Virus record (IMG/VR): IMGVR_UViG_3300029448_000347
Location: 1-26,875 of that record
Length of the DNA stretch: 26,875 nt
Direction: 5' to 3' (one strand)
Origin: a virus
The number at the start of each line of letters is the position of its first letter. Position 1 is the stretch's first letter. This document shows, in pieces, positions 8,074 to 14,108 of this stretch. The notes under the pieces are model-generated. The model was not told the DNA's origin. It did no database searches and saw only the letters and a list, made by a program, of their open reading frames with translations. Made by a program: the position numbers and the translations under genes.

Positions 8074-8632
8074 AACATTTGTGACCATACCCAAAGCTGT
8101 TCCAGAAAAGTTATGCGATGAAATAATTAAAGAATCGCCTAGCTATTCTGAGCAGCTAGCCGGTGTCATGTGGAAAAAAGCAGCCGACTTAAAAAAAGAT
8201 AGGAACTCAAAGTTAAGATGGTTCCCTCTCGATCATTGGATCGTTCCTAAGTTATGTGAAGTTGCATCAGAAATAAATAAACAAGACTATGGTTTCAATG
8301 TAACTAACTTACAGTGCCCACAATTTACAGAGTATAAAAAAGGACAACACTATCAATGGCACCGAGATATCTATCCACCAGAATCTGATGGACCTTATCC
8401 TGGATTAATAAGAAAGTTATCTATGGTTGTACAACTATCTAACTTTGAAGATTATAAGGGTGGTATATTACAAATTAAAAATATGGATGGTAAGATTGAA
8501 CCAATTGAAGGATTCAGAAACAAAGGTGACATGATTATATTTCCATCATTCTATCTTCATAGAATTAAAGCAGTAACAGAAGGAACACGACACAGTTTAG
8601 TGTGTTGGTTTATGGGCCCACCGTTTAGATAA
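8066..8632 (+). CDS. 2-oxoglutarate/Fe(II)-dependent oxygenase (prolyl-hydroxylase-like)
   Basis: Predicted non-haem iron oxygenase. The double-stranded beta-helix iron triad is visible as H99-R-D101 in HYQWHRD and H165 in FYLHR. R175 in TRHSL is the likely 2-oxoglutarate-binding Arg. The 188 residues are a single domain of the PKHD/P4H-like type common in marine phages. The substrate is unknown and could be a protein, nucleotide or small metabolite. It starts inside the end of the ribonucleotide reductase gene with a GAGG sequence and is followed by a TAATG-coupled micropeptide. Two sugar-type enzymes follow, so a role in modifying a glycan precursor is possible but is only inference. Confidence 0.88.
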   Translation: MYKTFVTIPKAVPEKLCDEIIKESPSYSEQLAGVMWKKAADLKKDRNSKLRWFPLDHWIVPKLCEVASEINKQDYGFNVTNLQCPQFTEYKKGQHYQWHRDIYPPESDGPYPGLIRKLSMVVQLSNFEDYKGGILQIKNMDGKIEPIEGFRNKGDMIIFPSFYLHRIKAVTEGTRHSLVCWFMGPPFR

Positions 8633-8721
8633 TGGATAAATTTTTGTGGACACTTCTTAAATTTTTATTGTATGTATTAGCTATACAATTTATATTAATT
8701 TTTATGCTGTCTATCACATAA
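8632..8721 (+). CDS. 29-residue membrane micropeptide
   Basis: A short gene with TAATG overlaps at both ends: its ATG shares an A with the oxygenase stop at 8632, and its TAA shares an A with the cupin start at 8721. It encodes 29 residues, M-D-K-F-L-W at the start, then an almost unbroken hydrophobic helix (roughly residues 4-27) ending S-I-T. Termini and length fit one membrane-spanning segment. No SD is visible, so translation is probably by reinitiation. The perfect double overlap argues for a real gene rather than spacer. The function is unknown. It might anchor neighbours or be a small toxin-like or inhibitor peptide, with no evidence for either. Confidence 0.65.
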   Translation: MDKFLWTLLKFLLYVLAIQFILIFMLSIT

Positions 8722-9068
8722 TGAATATTGTTACACGACCTTGGGGACATTACAGAGTATTAAAACAAACCCCAACTAGAGTTATAAAAATATTACATGT
8801 GTATCCAGGTCGAGGAATGTCTATTCAATATCATAAACATAGAGATGAGCACTGGAAAATACAAAGTGGTGAAGCAACGGCGCTCATAGACGACCACTGG
8901 TGGACATTTCTACCCGGTCATAGAGTTTATATCCCAAAAAATACTCTTCATTGTCTACGAGCTTCTAATGGCCATGTACGGGTTTTTGAGGTTTGGGAGG
9001 GTGAGAAACTAGATGAAAACGATATAATAAGGATAAGTCATGATTATAGTAGTGAGTGGGGGCTTTGA
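8721..9068 (+). CDS. Cupin, mannose-6-phosphate isomerase type II-like
   Basis: A single-domain cupin of 115 residues resembling the C-terminal isomerase part of bifunctional GMP/PMI enzymes. RPWGHYRVL opens at residue 6. R-V-I-K-I-L-H-V-Y-P-G then leads to the metal site Y-H-K-H-R-D-E-H-W at about 37-45, and a second-motif His follows in P-K-N-T-L-H. The closing N-D-I-I-R-I-S-H-D-Y matches the family's end. Expected chemistry is mannose-6-P/fructose-6-P isomerisation or another sugar-phosphate step. Stand-alone cupins can also epimerise or merely bind sugars. It overlaps the nucleotidyltransferase gene by 29 bases, suggesting a sugar-activation pair. Confidence 0.85.
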   Translation: MNIVTRPWGHYRVLKQTPTRVIKILHVYPGRGMSIQYHKHRDEHWKIQSGEATALIDDHWWTFLPGHRVYIPKNTLHCLRASNGHVRVFEVWEGEKLDENDIIRISHDYSSEWGL

Positions 9069-9456
9069 CCCTCTACATTCTGGACACATAAGTATGTTTC
9101 GCCAAGCACATTTGTTTGGAGAAGTGTGGGCCATAGTAAATACGGATGAATGGTTACAAAGAAAAAAAGGATTTGTAATGTTACCGTATAAAGAACGAAG
9201 TGAGATTGTTAGTTCAACACAATTTATTTATAAAGTTATTAAAGCAAAAGATAATGATGATACTGTTGTTAATAATTTAAAAGACATAGGCCGACATTTT
9301 GCTTTTGCTAATGGCGGTGATAGAGTTCCAACTTCTACACCAGAAATGGAATACTGTTTAAAAAATAATATACCTATGCTGTTTAATATTGGTGGTAAGA
9401 AAACTATGTCATCATCAGATATAGCTCGTAATTTACTTGACCAAGCTACCAAATAA
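9040..9456 (+). CDS. HxGH cytidylyltransferase-like nucleotidyltransferase
   Basis: Predicted to join a nucleotide (CTP or ATP) to a phosphorylated small molecule, as in glycerol-3-phosphate cytidylyltransferase or the ADP-heptose enzyme HldE C-domain. The N-terminal Rossmann start VVSGGFDPLHSGH carries the H-x-G-H signature at about 14-17. The second motif sits near the end as K-K-T-M-S-S-S-D-I (the ISSS/T-type loop). The 138-residue length is normal for this family. AAGGA lies just before the ATG inside the cupin gene. It is the last rightward gene. With the cupin before it and glycosyltransferases in the opposing operon, it may help make an activated sugar or alditol. The substrate cannot be read from sequence. 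Confidence 0.88.
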   Translation: MIIVVSGGFDPLHSGHISMFRQAHLFGEVWAIVNTDEWLQRKKGFVMLPYKERSEIVSSTQFIYKVIKAKDNDDTVVNNLKDIGRHFAFANGGDRVPTSTPEMEYCLKNNIPMLFNIGGKKTMSSSDIARNLLDQATK

Positions 9457-9490
9457 TATATAATTTTAATTGAAACAACGTCGTCAAAAG

Positions 9491-9533
9491 AATCTCTAGG
9501 AGTGGGACTGGAAACTGTAAGCTCCTAGAGATT
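9491..9533 (-). terminator. Shared terminator hairpin where the two operons converge
   Basis: A perfect 12-bp inverted repeat: AATCTCTAGGAG at 9491-9502 and CTCCTAGAGATT at 9522-9533, with a 19-base loop. It lies between the last rightward stop (9456) and the last leftward stop (9533-9535), exactly where opposing transcripts must end. On the minus strand the stem is followed by CTTTTG, a modest U run. On the plus strand it is followed by TAACTTCTCTT, which is weaker. I read it as a bidirectional terminator, stronger for the late operon. Confidence 0.65.
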
Positions 9534-9694
9534 TAACTTCTCTTACCATAGTACTTAACTGGATTTCTATAACCTAATATTTTACTCTTGTTTCTCGGAA
9601 ATCTTTCACCACTACAGTCTTGTAGTGTTAATACTTTAATCTGTCCCGCCAATCCCTTTGGTCTCCTCTCGGAGTTTTGATCTGTTTCTGACAT
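9533..9694 (-). CDS. Possible 53-residue basic protein at the end of the late operon
   Basis: An ATG-started frame of 53 codons that fills most of what would otherwise be an empty stretch between the late genes and the terminator. It begins M-S-E-T-D-Q-N-S-E-R-R and is rich in Lys and Arg (close to a quarter of residues), ending N-P-V-K-Y-Y-G-K-R-S. The first third overlaps the end of the secreted-protein gene in another frame. No SD is seen at the ATG at 9694. An in-frame TTG at 9652 has AGGAG about ten bases upstream and would give 39 residues. Its stop touches the terminator arm, as expected for a last gene. I know no family. It is plausible but unproven. Confidence 0.45.
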   Translation of the reverse strand: MSETDQNSERRPKGLAGQIKVLTLQDCSGERFPRNKSKILGYRNPVKYYGKRS

Positions 9695-9936
9695 GCAAAA
9701 TCACTGTGTGTTGTTACAACCATAGTATCTTTATCCGTGCATGTATAAAAGCATTTGACAGAGTCTTCACCAAAAAAAGGTTCAACTATCTTTTCCTTGG
9801 TTAGTCTACAAGTTACGTGATATTGGTTTCGTTTATCGTAAAGTCTACCGTTGGTAGCTACAACTGAGTCGCAGAATGAAAGAAGTAAGGGGAGCGCTAT
9901 GACTCCCACTACTATATTATTTTTCTGCACATGCAT
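9628..9936 (-). CDS. Small secreted or membrane-anchored Cys-containing protein
   Basis: About 102 residues from the ATG at 9936. The open frame extends to a TTG at 9951, but neither start has a clear SD, and the ATG gives a cleaner signal peptide. M-H-V-Q-K-N-N precedes a hydrophobic stretch IVVGVIALPLLLSF and then C-D-S-V-V-A. The mature part is polar, with four further Cys residues at about 42, 62, 66 and 80 that could form disulfides in the periplasm. The L-S-F-C before the first Cys is not a standard lipobox. It lies next to the holin in the late operon, so a lysis-related periplasmic role (spanin-like or accessory) is possible, but I see no recognised lysis domain. Its start lies inside the PqqA-like gene. 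Confidence 0.65.
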   Translation of the reverse strand: MHVQKNNIVVGVIALPLLLSFCDSVVATNGRLYDKRNQYHVTCRLTKEKIVEPFFGEDSVKCFYTCTDKDTMVVTTHSDFACQKQIKTPRGDQRDWRDRLKY

Positions 9937-9991
9937 AGCTATTGATCTCAAGACCGACTGCTATTTCTGTGATAATTGGTTTAGACCACAT
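9917..9991 (-). CDS. pqqA: PqqA-like peptide, precursor of pyrroloquinoline quinone
   Basis: A 24-codon gene whose product has the PqqA layout: M1-W2, K4-P5, E9-I-A-V-G13, E15-I-N-S-Y19 and A22-E23. In PqqA the Glu and Tyr spaced E-x3-Y are cross-linked by the radical SAM enzyme PqqE (with the PqqD chaperone), then excised and oxidised to PQQ, the cofactor of methanol, glucose and other quinoprotein dehydrogenases. Both residues, the Trp/Pro start, the Gly two before Glu, and the A-E end resemble alphaproteobacterial PqqA. GGAG at 9997-10000 lies five bases before the ATG, an ideal ribosome site. Its end overlaps the secreted-protein gene. No pqqB-E lies in the window, so host enzymes would be needed. 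A different RiPP-like or regulatory role remains possible. Confidence 0.82.
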   Translation of the reverse strand: MWSKPIITEIAVGLEINSYACAEK

Positions 9992-9996
9992 ATCAA

Positions 9997-10000
9997 CTCC
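9997..10000 (-). promoter_or_regulatory. Ribosome-binding site of the PqqA-like gene
   Basis: GGAG with a five-base spacer (TTGAT) to the ATG at 9991. It supports translation of a gene otherwise too short to trust. The neighbouring 10001-10068 up to the holin stop shows no convincing gene. Confidence 0.65.
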
Positions 10001-10068
10001 ATTTGTTTATAGGTTAACAAACAGTGCTGGTTGCCATTAAGTGACCGCAGTCCACTGATCTTTATATA

Positions 10069-10479
10069 TTACTTCTTCATGTTCTCTCTTGCAACACCTT
10101 TTGTCTTTTCCCAACTACGGAGTCCACCCATTCCGAGTAATGCGATGGTTAAAGAGATAAGCTCACCAGTATCTACAAAGTTGGGCATGTTTATTTCTGG
10201 TGCAAACAAGGCTGTGAACCAAGTCATAAGTGGTAATATAAAAAAGTTTACAAACAAACCAATAGCACACACCCACATGATAGCTGGACGTGCACCAGCG
10301 ACAAACATACTTGGATGTTTAGCTGCTTCAGTGTTTGCTTTGGCTTGCTCTTTTGCTAGAGCATTTGCATGTTTCTCTGACATCGTAGCAATGTCGTGAG
10401 CTAGTCTATTTTTCTGATCTTTATCTTCTATAAATTTATCTAGTAGTCCTGTGACTGGACCAATAAGTGCTGTTAACAT
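10069..10479 (-). CDS. Holin of the GTA 3-TM family
   Basis: Predicted lysis protein that permeabilises the inner membrane to time cell lysis. The 136 residues fit the GTA_holin_3TM family. An amphipathic N-terminus (MLTALIGPVTGLLDKF) leads into a long charged Ala/Lys/Glu helix at about 20-55. The signature FVAGARPAIMWVCAIGLFVNF follows at about 59-79, then a second hydrophobic stretch (FILPLMTWFTALFAP) and a third around ISLTIALLGMGGLRSW near 107-122, with a basic tail. The start overlaps the upstream gene as TAATG. No endolysin is recognisable in the window. The following genes are the PqqA-like peptide and a secreted protein, so this is the end-of-infection cluster. Confidence 0.88.
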   Translation of the reverse strand: MLTALIGPVTGLLDKFIEDKDQKNRLAHDIATMSEKHANALAKEQAKANTEAAKHPSMFVAGARPAIMWVCAIGLFVNFFILPLMTWFTALFAPEINMPNFVDTGELISLTIALLGMGGLRSWEKTKGVARENMKK

Positions 10480-10796
10480 TATTCTTTAACTCCTTCTTCA
10501 AGTTTCTCTAGTATAACATTCTTTAACTGGTCCATCAAAACGTAAGCCATATGTAAATTTATACTGCCAGCAAAGTAATCAACTAGTGGACCTTTGTCAT
10601 CAAACAAAACAGTAATCACACCTGTTGCGTTTTCTTTGTTAGCATCTTCTTTAATAATATCTAATTGATTTAAAACTAACTTATTGAAATGTTCTTTTGG
10701 TAAACTACCAACAGCCGAGGTTGTCATTATGTGTTCGTTTGTATCTTTAAAAAGATTTACAACAACATCCTTATCTTTATCTTCTTTATCAGTCAT
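10479..10796 (-). CDS. Small acidic protein of unknown function
   Basis: A 105-residue protein I do not recognise. The N-terminus is very polar (MTDKEDKDKD). A mixed alpha/beta-looking body follows, with GVITVLFDDKGPLVDYFAG near the middle and a helical end AYVLMDQLKNVILEKLEEG. No membrane segment, Cys pair or catalytic motif is seen. It overlaps the transferase gene upstream by 8 bases and the holin start by one base (TAATG), so it is translated with the lysis cluster. A holin regulator is one guess from position only. Confidence 0.75.
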   Translation of the reverse strand: MTDKEDKDKDVVVNLFKDTNEHIMTTSAVGSLPKEHFNKLVLNQLDIIKEDANKENATGVITVLFDDKGPLVDYFAGSINLHMAYVLMDQLKNVILEKLEEGVKE

Positions 10797-11694
10797 TTAA
10801 TAAATGTTTGTATGGTAACCCATGTGCCATCTCAGTCATTGTCCATTGTGTGTAAGCCAAATCATTGAACAGTTGTTGTCTATCCACCATCTTTGGATTC
10901 TCAATATCCTCTATGGAATGGGATGATATTGGATAAGCAAAGTTAAGATTACTAGGTGTAATAACAGGGACACCAGCAAGGAGACTATCCACCGACCCCC
11001 CACTTGTAAACGATACTGTTGCCCAACAGTCTTCCAAATCCATAGCAATCGGATCTTTATGTCCGAACACCATCTTGACATCTTCTTGTTTCTCCACAAA
11101 CTCTTCAAATTTAGATAGGTCATAAGATGATATTAACGGATGCATACGAATTCTAATAGGTCTCTTTGATAATTTTCTGCATTTAATTATTTCGTCTTGT
11201 AACCATTGTAGTATATCTACGTTAGCCGTCGCTGCATCTCCGGGCAGCTGCATAAGAAACATTATATGTTTACCATCTTTTCTCCAGTCTTTTATCTCAA
11301 GACCAAGGTCAGTTCGTATGATACCCCATCTATCTTTATCAGACTTTTTATTATTAAAGTAACCAAGTGTATCCATATAGTGTCCTTTACCAACACGGTA
11401 ATACCTATGATCCTCGGTTATAGTTCTACCAAGAAGGGGAGTTTCTACTACAAGCAAATCACCTTTATGTTTTGTTACAATATCTTTTTTTAATAAGTGG
11501 TGTTGAGTATGCCTGTCTTTCCAAGACCCAAAGATTATAGCTGTATCACAATCCATATATTTAGTTGAGTTAGATAAGAACACAAGACTATCTGTTGTTT
11601 CTCTAATCCCATGAGTCATAGCTGTTAATGTGTTAATATGTGGTTGATGTGTTGCAGAGTTTAAAAACACTCCTACTACTTTACGGGATGTCAT
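10789..11694 (-). CDS. GT-B-like glycosyltransferase, capsule-synthesis (KpsS/LipB) type
   Basis: Probable sugar transferase of 301 residues. The C-terminal half has the layout of capsule polysaccharide transferases. I-R-I-R-M-H-P-L at about 179-186 matches the R-x-H-P motif. Farther on, A-T-V-S-F-T-S-G-G-S-V-D-S-L-L-A-G-V-P-V-I at about 226-246 matches the typical nucleotide-sugar-binding turn followed by a helix and G-x-P-V. The N-terminal half is a less conserved Rossmann-like region. AAGGAG lies seven bases before the ATG. It overlaps the GT-A/DUF115 gene by 14 bases and is the third transferase in a row. The acceptor (virion protein, host surface glycan or other) is unknown. Confidence 0.7.
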   Translation of the reverse strand: MTSRKVVGVFLNSATHQPHINTLTAMTHGIRETTDSLVFLSNSTKYMDCDTAIIFGSWKDRHTQHHLLKKDIVTKHKGDLLVVETPLLGRTITEDHRYYRVGKGHYMDTLGYFNNKKSDKDRWGIIRTDLGLEIKDWRKDGKHIMFLMQLPGDAATANVDILQWLQDEIIKCRKLSKRPIRIRMHPLISSYDLSKFEEFVEKQEDVKMVFGHKDPIAMDLEDCWATVSFTSGGSVDSLLAGVPVITPSNLNFAYPISSHSIEDIENPKMVDRQQLFNDLAYTQWTMTEMAHGLPYKHLLND

Positions 11695-13309
11695 CGAAGA
11701 TCTCCTTGTATGTTGTTTTCTCTATCTTATCTTTTAGTCCGTCGTCCCATAGTGCCTTGACCAATCCATCACCATGTACGTGTATATCTAAATCTATCTC
11801 TTCTCTTTGCATTAGTTTTTCAAAGTCTTGAGCTTGGGCTAATAGCTCACCCGTTGTCCAGTATGTTTTATTATCTTCACCTACCGATACCTTCAACCAT
11901 TTCTTGCGACCGTCTTCAGCTAACTCATCTTTATTTTTTGGCTCACCATCTATACAAGAATCAAAACCATATAGGTGCATAGTTCTAAAACCAAGAGTGT
12001 GTAATAAACCTATTGATCTCATACCAGCACATGTACCACCTGTAATAAGTAGTCTATTTTTAAAAAAGTCCCATCCCTCTATTGCATTACAATAAGCATC
12101 CCAAGCCACTACCTTTGCTTTCTTGTCAAGTAAATGTGTAACTACATCAGGGTTAGACATAGTTGCTACCCAATACATAACTCGTGGATGAGGATTAGCT
12201 AGTAGTTCTTTACGTACAAATCCGTGTGTAGATTTTTCATTGAAAGGTCTTGGATCAAGTATTGTACATGCCCAAGGTTGAATGTTATTTTCAAGAAGAG
12301 TATTGTGACTATGTTTAACACACACAATTCTTACCCCTCTGTTTTGTAATTGTTGTAGTTCTTTAAAACTTCTTTTAAGTGACGGACCAGCAGACACAAT
12401 GGCTACCTCTTCGTTATTCCACTGACATCGTTTCGTTATAGACAAAGGCATACGTTTAGTATTCGTAAGAATATTCATACGGATATCTTCTATTGGCATA
12501 CAATCTTGAGGAGTTACAACAATAGGTTTCTTTGTGCTCTTCGGTTGTTGATATTGAACTTTAGTATTTGGTGCTTCTTGACTAGCTTGATCTTGTTTAA
12601 ATTTTAACATGCCCTTGTTGTGATACATATATCTAACTAAAGGTGAGGCTTCAAAAGCATTAAGGTCAGCACAGTATGGTGATAGGTTATGTACCTGTAA
12701 ACCATGCGCTTGGTGTAGATTCATAATTCTAGTAAACACAAAAGCATCGTGCCATTCTTTGTAGTTATATATTTCACCAGAGTCCCATACTCCAAACAAA
12801 TCTGCAAACAATGCTTTGTTTAAGTCAGTCATTTGCATAGCCACAAAACCTGCTTCAATATAGTTTACAGCTTCACGACCGAGAACGGATATGTCTTTGT
12901 CTTTAGGAATCCACTCTTCAAGCTTTGCTTTCGGTATATCTTTATAAGTAACAGTGTCGGCATCAATCCATATACCCACATCACACTTGGGTGGATTCTT
13001 TACAAAGAACTCATACTCAGTGTATACTTTATATGCCCATCGTTTAACATCGGTTCTCCAGTTTGGAGCATCTTTTGGATCTTTAAATTTTTTAAAGAAC
13101 TCACACAGTTCGGTGGACACAGACATCAGATCAATAAACTCAACCCTATCTTTATCGTATGATTGTAAACCTCTTTCAGGCCAGTCGTTATAGTAAGCAT
13201 AAAGTTTAGTATCTTTAGGCCAGTGTTTAATAAAACTCTCTATGCAATCTTTGGCATAAAGATTCCAGTGATCGCCGCGAAACGACGTTACAAGTGAAAA
13301 TGTAGGCAT
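11681..13309 (-). CDS. Fused GT-A glycosyltransferase and DUF115 (MptE/Maf-like) protein
   Basis: A two-domain protein of 542 residues from the ATG at 13309, chosen because AAGGA sits six bases upstream. The longer frame to 13369 would run deeper into the neighbour and has no SD. Residues 1-240 look like a GT-A transferase: the start F-S-L-V-T-S-F, D116-A-D118 in WIDADTVT (a metal-binding DxD), Y-I-E-A-G-F-V, and E-W-H-D-A. Residues about 298-520 match DUF115, the Rossmann domain of MptE and of Maf proteins that add nonulosonic acids to flagellin: VAIVSAGPSLK, ILDPRP, ITGGTCAGMRSIGLLHTLGF and L-Y-G-F-D. A polar linker joins them. The fusion suggests a processive or two-step glycan modification. 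Substrates are unknown. Confidence 0.8.
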   Translation of the reverse strand: MPTFSLVTSFRGDHWNLYAKDCIESFIKHWPKDTKLYAYYNDWPERGLQSYDKDRVEFIDLMSVSTELCEFFKKFKDPKDAPNWRTDVKRWAYKVYTEYEFFVKNPPKCDVGIWIDADTVTYKDIPKAKLEEWIPKDKDISVLGREAVNYIEAGFVAMQMTDLNKALFADLFGVWDSGEIYNYKEWHDAFVFTRIMNLHQAHGLQVHNLSPYCADLNAFEASPLVRYMYHNKGMLKFKQDQASQEAPNTKVQYQQPKSTKKPIVVTPQDCMPIEDIRMNILTNTKRMPLSITKRCQWNNEEVAIVSAGPSLKRSFKELQQLQNRGVRIVCVKHSHNTLLENNIQPWACTILDPRPFNEKSTHGFVRKELLANPHPRVMYWVATMSNPDVVTHLLDKKAKVVAWDAYCNAIEGWDFFKNRLLITGGTCAGMRSIGLLHTLGFRTMHLYGFDSCIDGEPKNKDELAEDGRKKWLKVSVGEDNKTYWTTGELLAQAQDFEKLMQREEIDLDIHVHGDGLVKALWDDGLKDKIEKTTYKEIFDDIP

Positions 13310-14073
13310 TTCATATCCTTCAATGTTGATCCATGTTGATAATCCATGTGAGCTTTTTCGGCAAACCATTTGTCTGAAAAATCACAATCGTTATAACCAT
13401 TCATCCACGGACCACCTAAAGAAAAGTGGACAGCCGATGGGGTTAATGGAGTATTCTCCTCCATAATACCTGGAACATAATTCCATTTTGGGTTTATTTC
13501 TCCTACACTATTAGGTCCTCTCGATAGCCATGCAAATTGATGGAGATCAAGACCTTTCATTTCGTTAACAGCATAACATGTCAACTTTTTATTAGCTTTA
13601 TGATTCATATTAAATGCCATGAGAGAAGACCATAGTTTACAATTATATTTTGTTTGTATCTTATTGTCCATCTTCATACCACCTTCAGGCTCATAATTAA
13701 ATTTAACTGTCATAACAGGATAGTCATCATCAAGTTCATCAAGTAAATTTTTTATGTCATCAAGCCATAAGAAATCACAGTCACAAAAGATTACCCATCC
13801 CTTTACTTTGTTGCGTCTTGCCAACTCTGGTATAAGAAACCGAGTATGGCTAAACTCAGTAGAGAAAGGGGCATTGTCCAACACATCCCAATGCTGACCG
13901 TTCTTATCTATGCGCCACTCTCTATCAAACAAACGAAAGCTACGTAAAGCATTATGCATTAAGGGGGTAACGGCTACTGGGATTGACGATCGTCTAACAA
14001 GCGAGTGTTCACACACTTGGTATGCTTCTATTTCTCTTGAGTCCCAACCGATCGCCACGTGGACATCTTTCAT
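13288..14073 (-). CDS. GT8-like glycosyltransferase
   Basis: Predicted sugar transferase of 261 residues. It opens with V-A-I-G-W-D-S-R-E-I-E-A-Y, a common start in phage and bacterial GT8-like proteins. S-T-E-F-S-H-T-R-F-L-I-P at about 71-82 follows, then the metal-binding D98-C-D100 in IFCDCDFLW. Near the end, H-F-S-L-G-G-P-W corresponds to the H-x-x-G-x-x-x-P-W motif of LgtC/glycogenin-type enzymes. It is the first gene of a three-transferase run and overlaps the next by 22 bases. No SD is seen, and a candidate promoter sits just upstream, so the message may be almost leaderless. Confidence 0.8.
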   Translation of the reverse strand: MKDVHVAIGWDSREIEAYQVCEHSLVRRSSIPVAVTPLMHNALRSFRLFDREWRIDKNGQHWDVLDNAPFSTEFSHTRFLIPELARRNKVKGWVIFCDCDFLWLDDIKNLLDELDDDYPVMTVKFNYEPEGGMKMDNKIQTKYNCKLWSSLMAFNMNHKANKKLTCYAVNEMKGLDLHQFAWLSRGPNSVGEINPKWNYVPGIMEENTPLTPSAVHFSLGGPWMNGYNDCDFSDKWFAEKAHMDYQHGSTLKDMKCLHFHL

Positions 14074-14080
14074 AAAGTTA

Positions 14081-14108
14081 AATATATACCTTAGTCACAG
14101 TTAGTCAA
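14081..14108 (-). promoter_or_regulatory. Candidate promoter for the glycosyltransferase-lysis genes
   Basis: Reading leftward, TTGACT (14108-14103, 5 of 6) and TATATT (14086-14081, 5 of 6) are 16 bases apart. The -35 box overlaps the end of the 1767-residue virion gene. The expected start site, near 14074, is next to the ATG at 14073, so the transcript would have almost no leader, which fits the missing SD. If real, it would uncouple transferase and lysis expression from the structural genes. Confidence 0.45.

Noticed and set aside
9937-9951. TTG-started extension of the secreted protein
   Set aside because: The ATG at 9936 gives a normal signal peptide, and the TTG has no SD.
9961-10068. 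Open leftward frame after the holin stop (with L-L-T-Y-K-Q-M-E-L-I-C-G)
   Set aside because: It has no ATG, GTG or SD-supported start and overlaps the better PqqA-like frame. It may be spacer.
10031-10399. 122-codon rightward frame with a signal-like start
   Set aside because: It is the antisense of the holin gene, and nothing else on this strand supports rightward transcription past the convergent terminator.
13310-13369. Twenty extra N-terminal residues of the GT-A/DUF115 protein
   Set aside because: The ATG at 13309 has AAGGA at ideal spacing and begins directly with the GT-A strand. The extension only overlaps the neighbouring gene.
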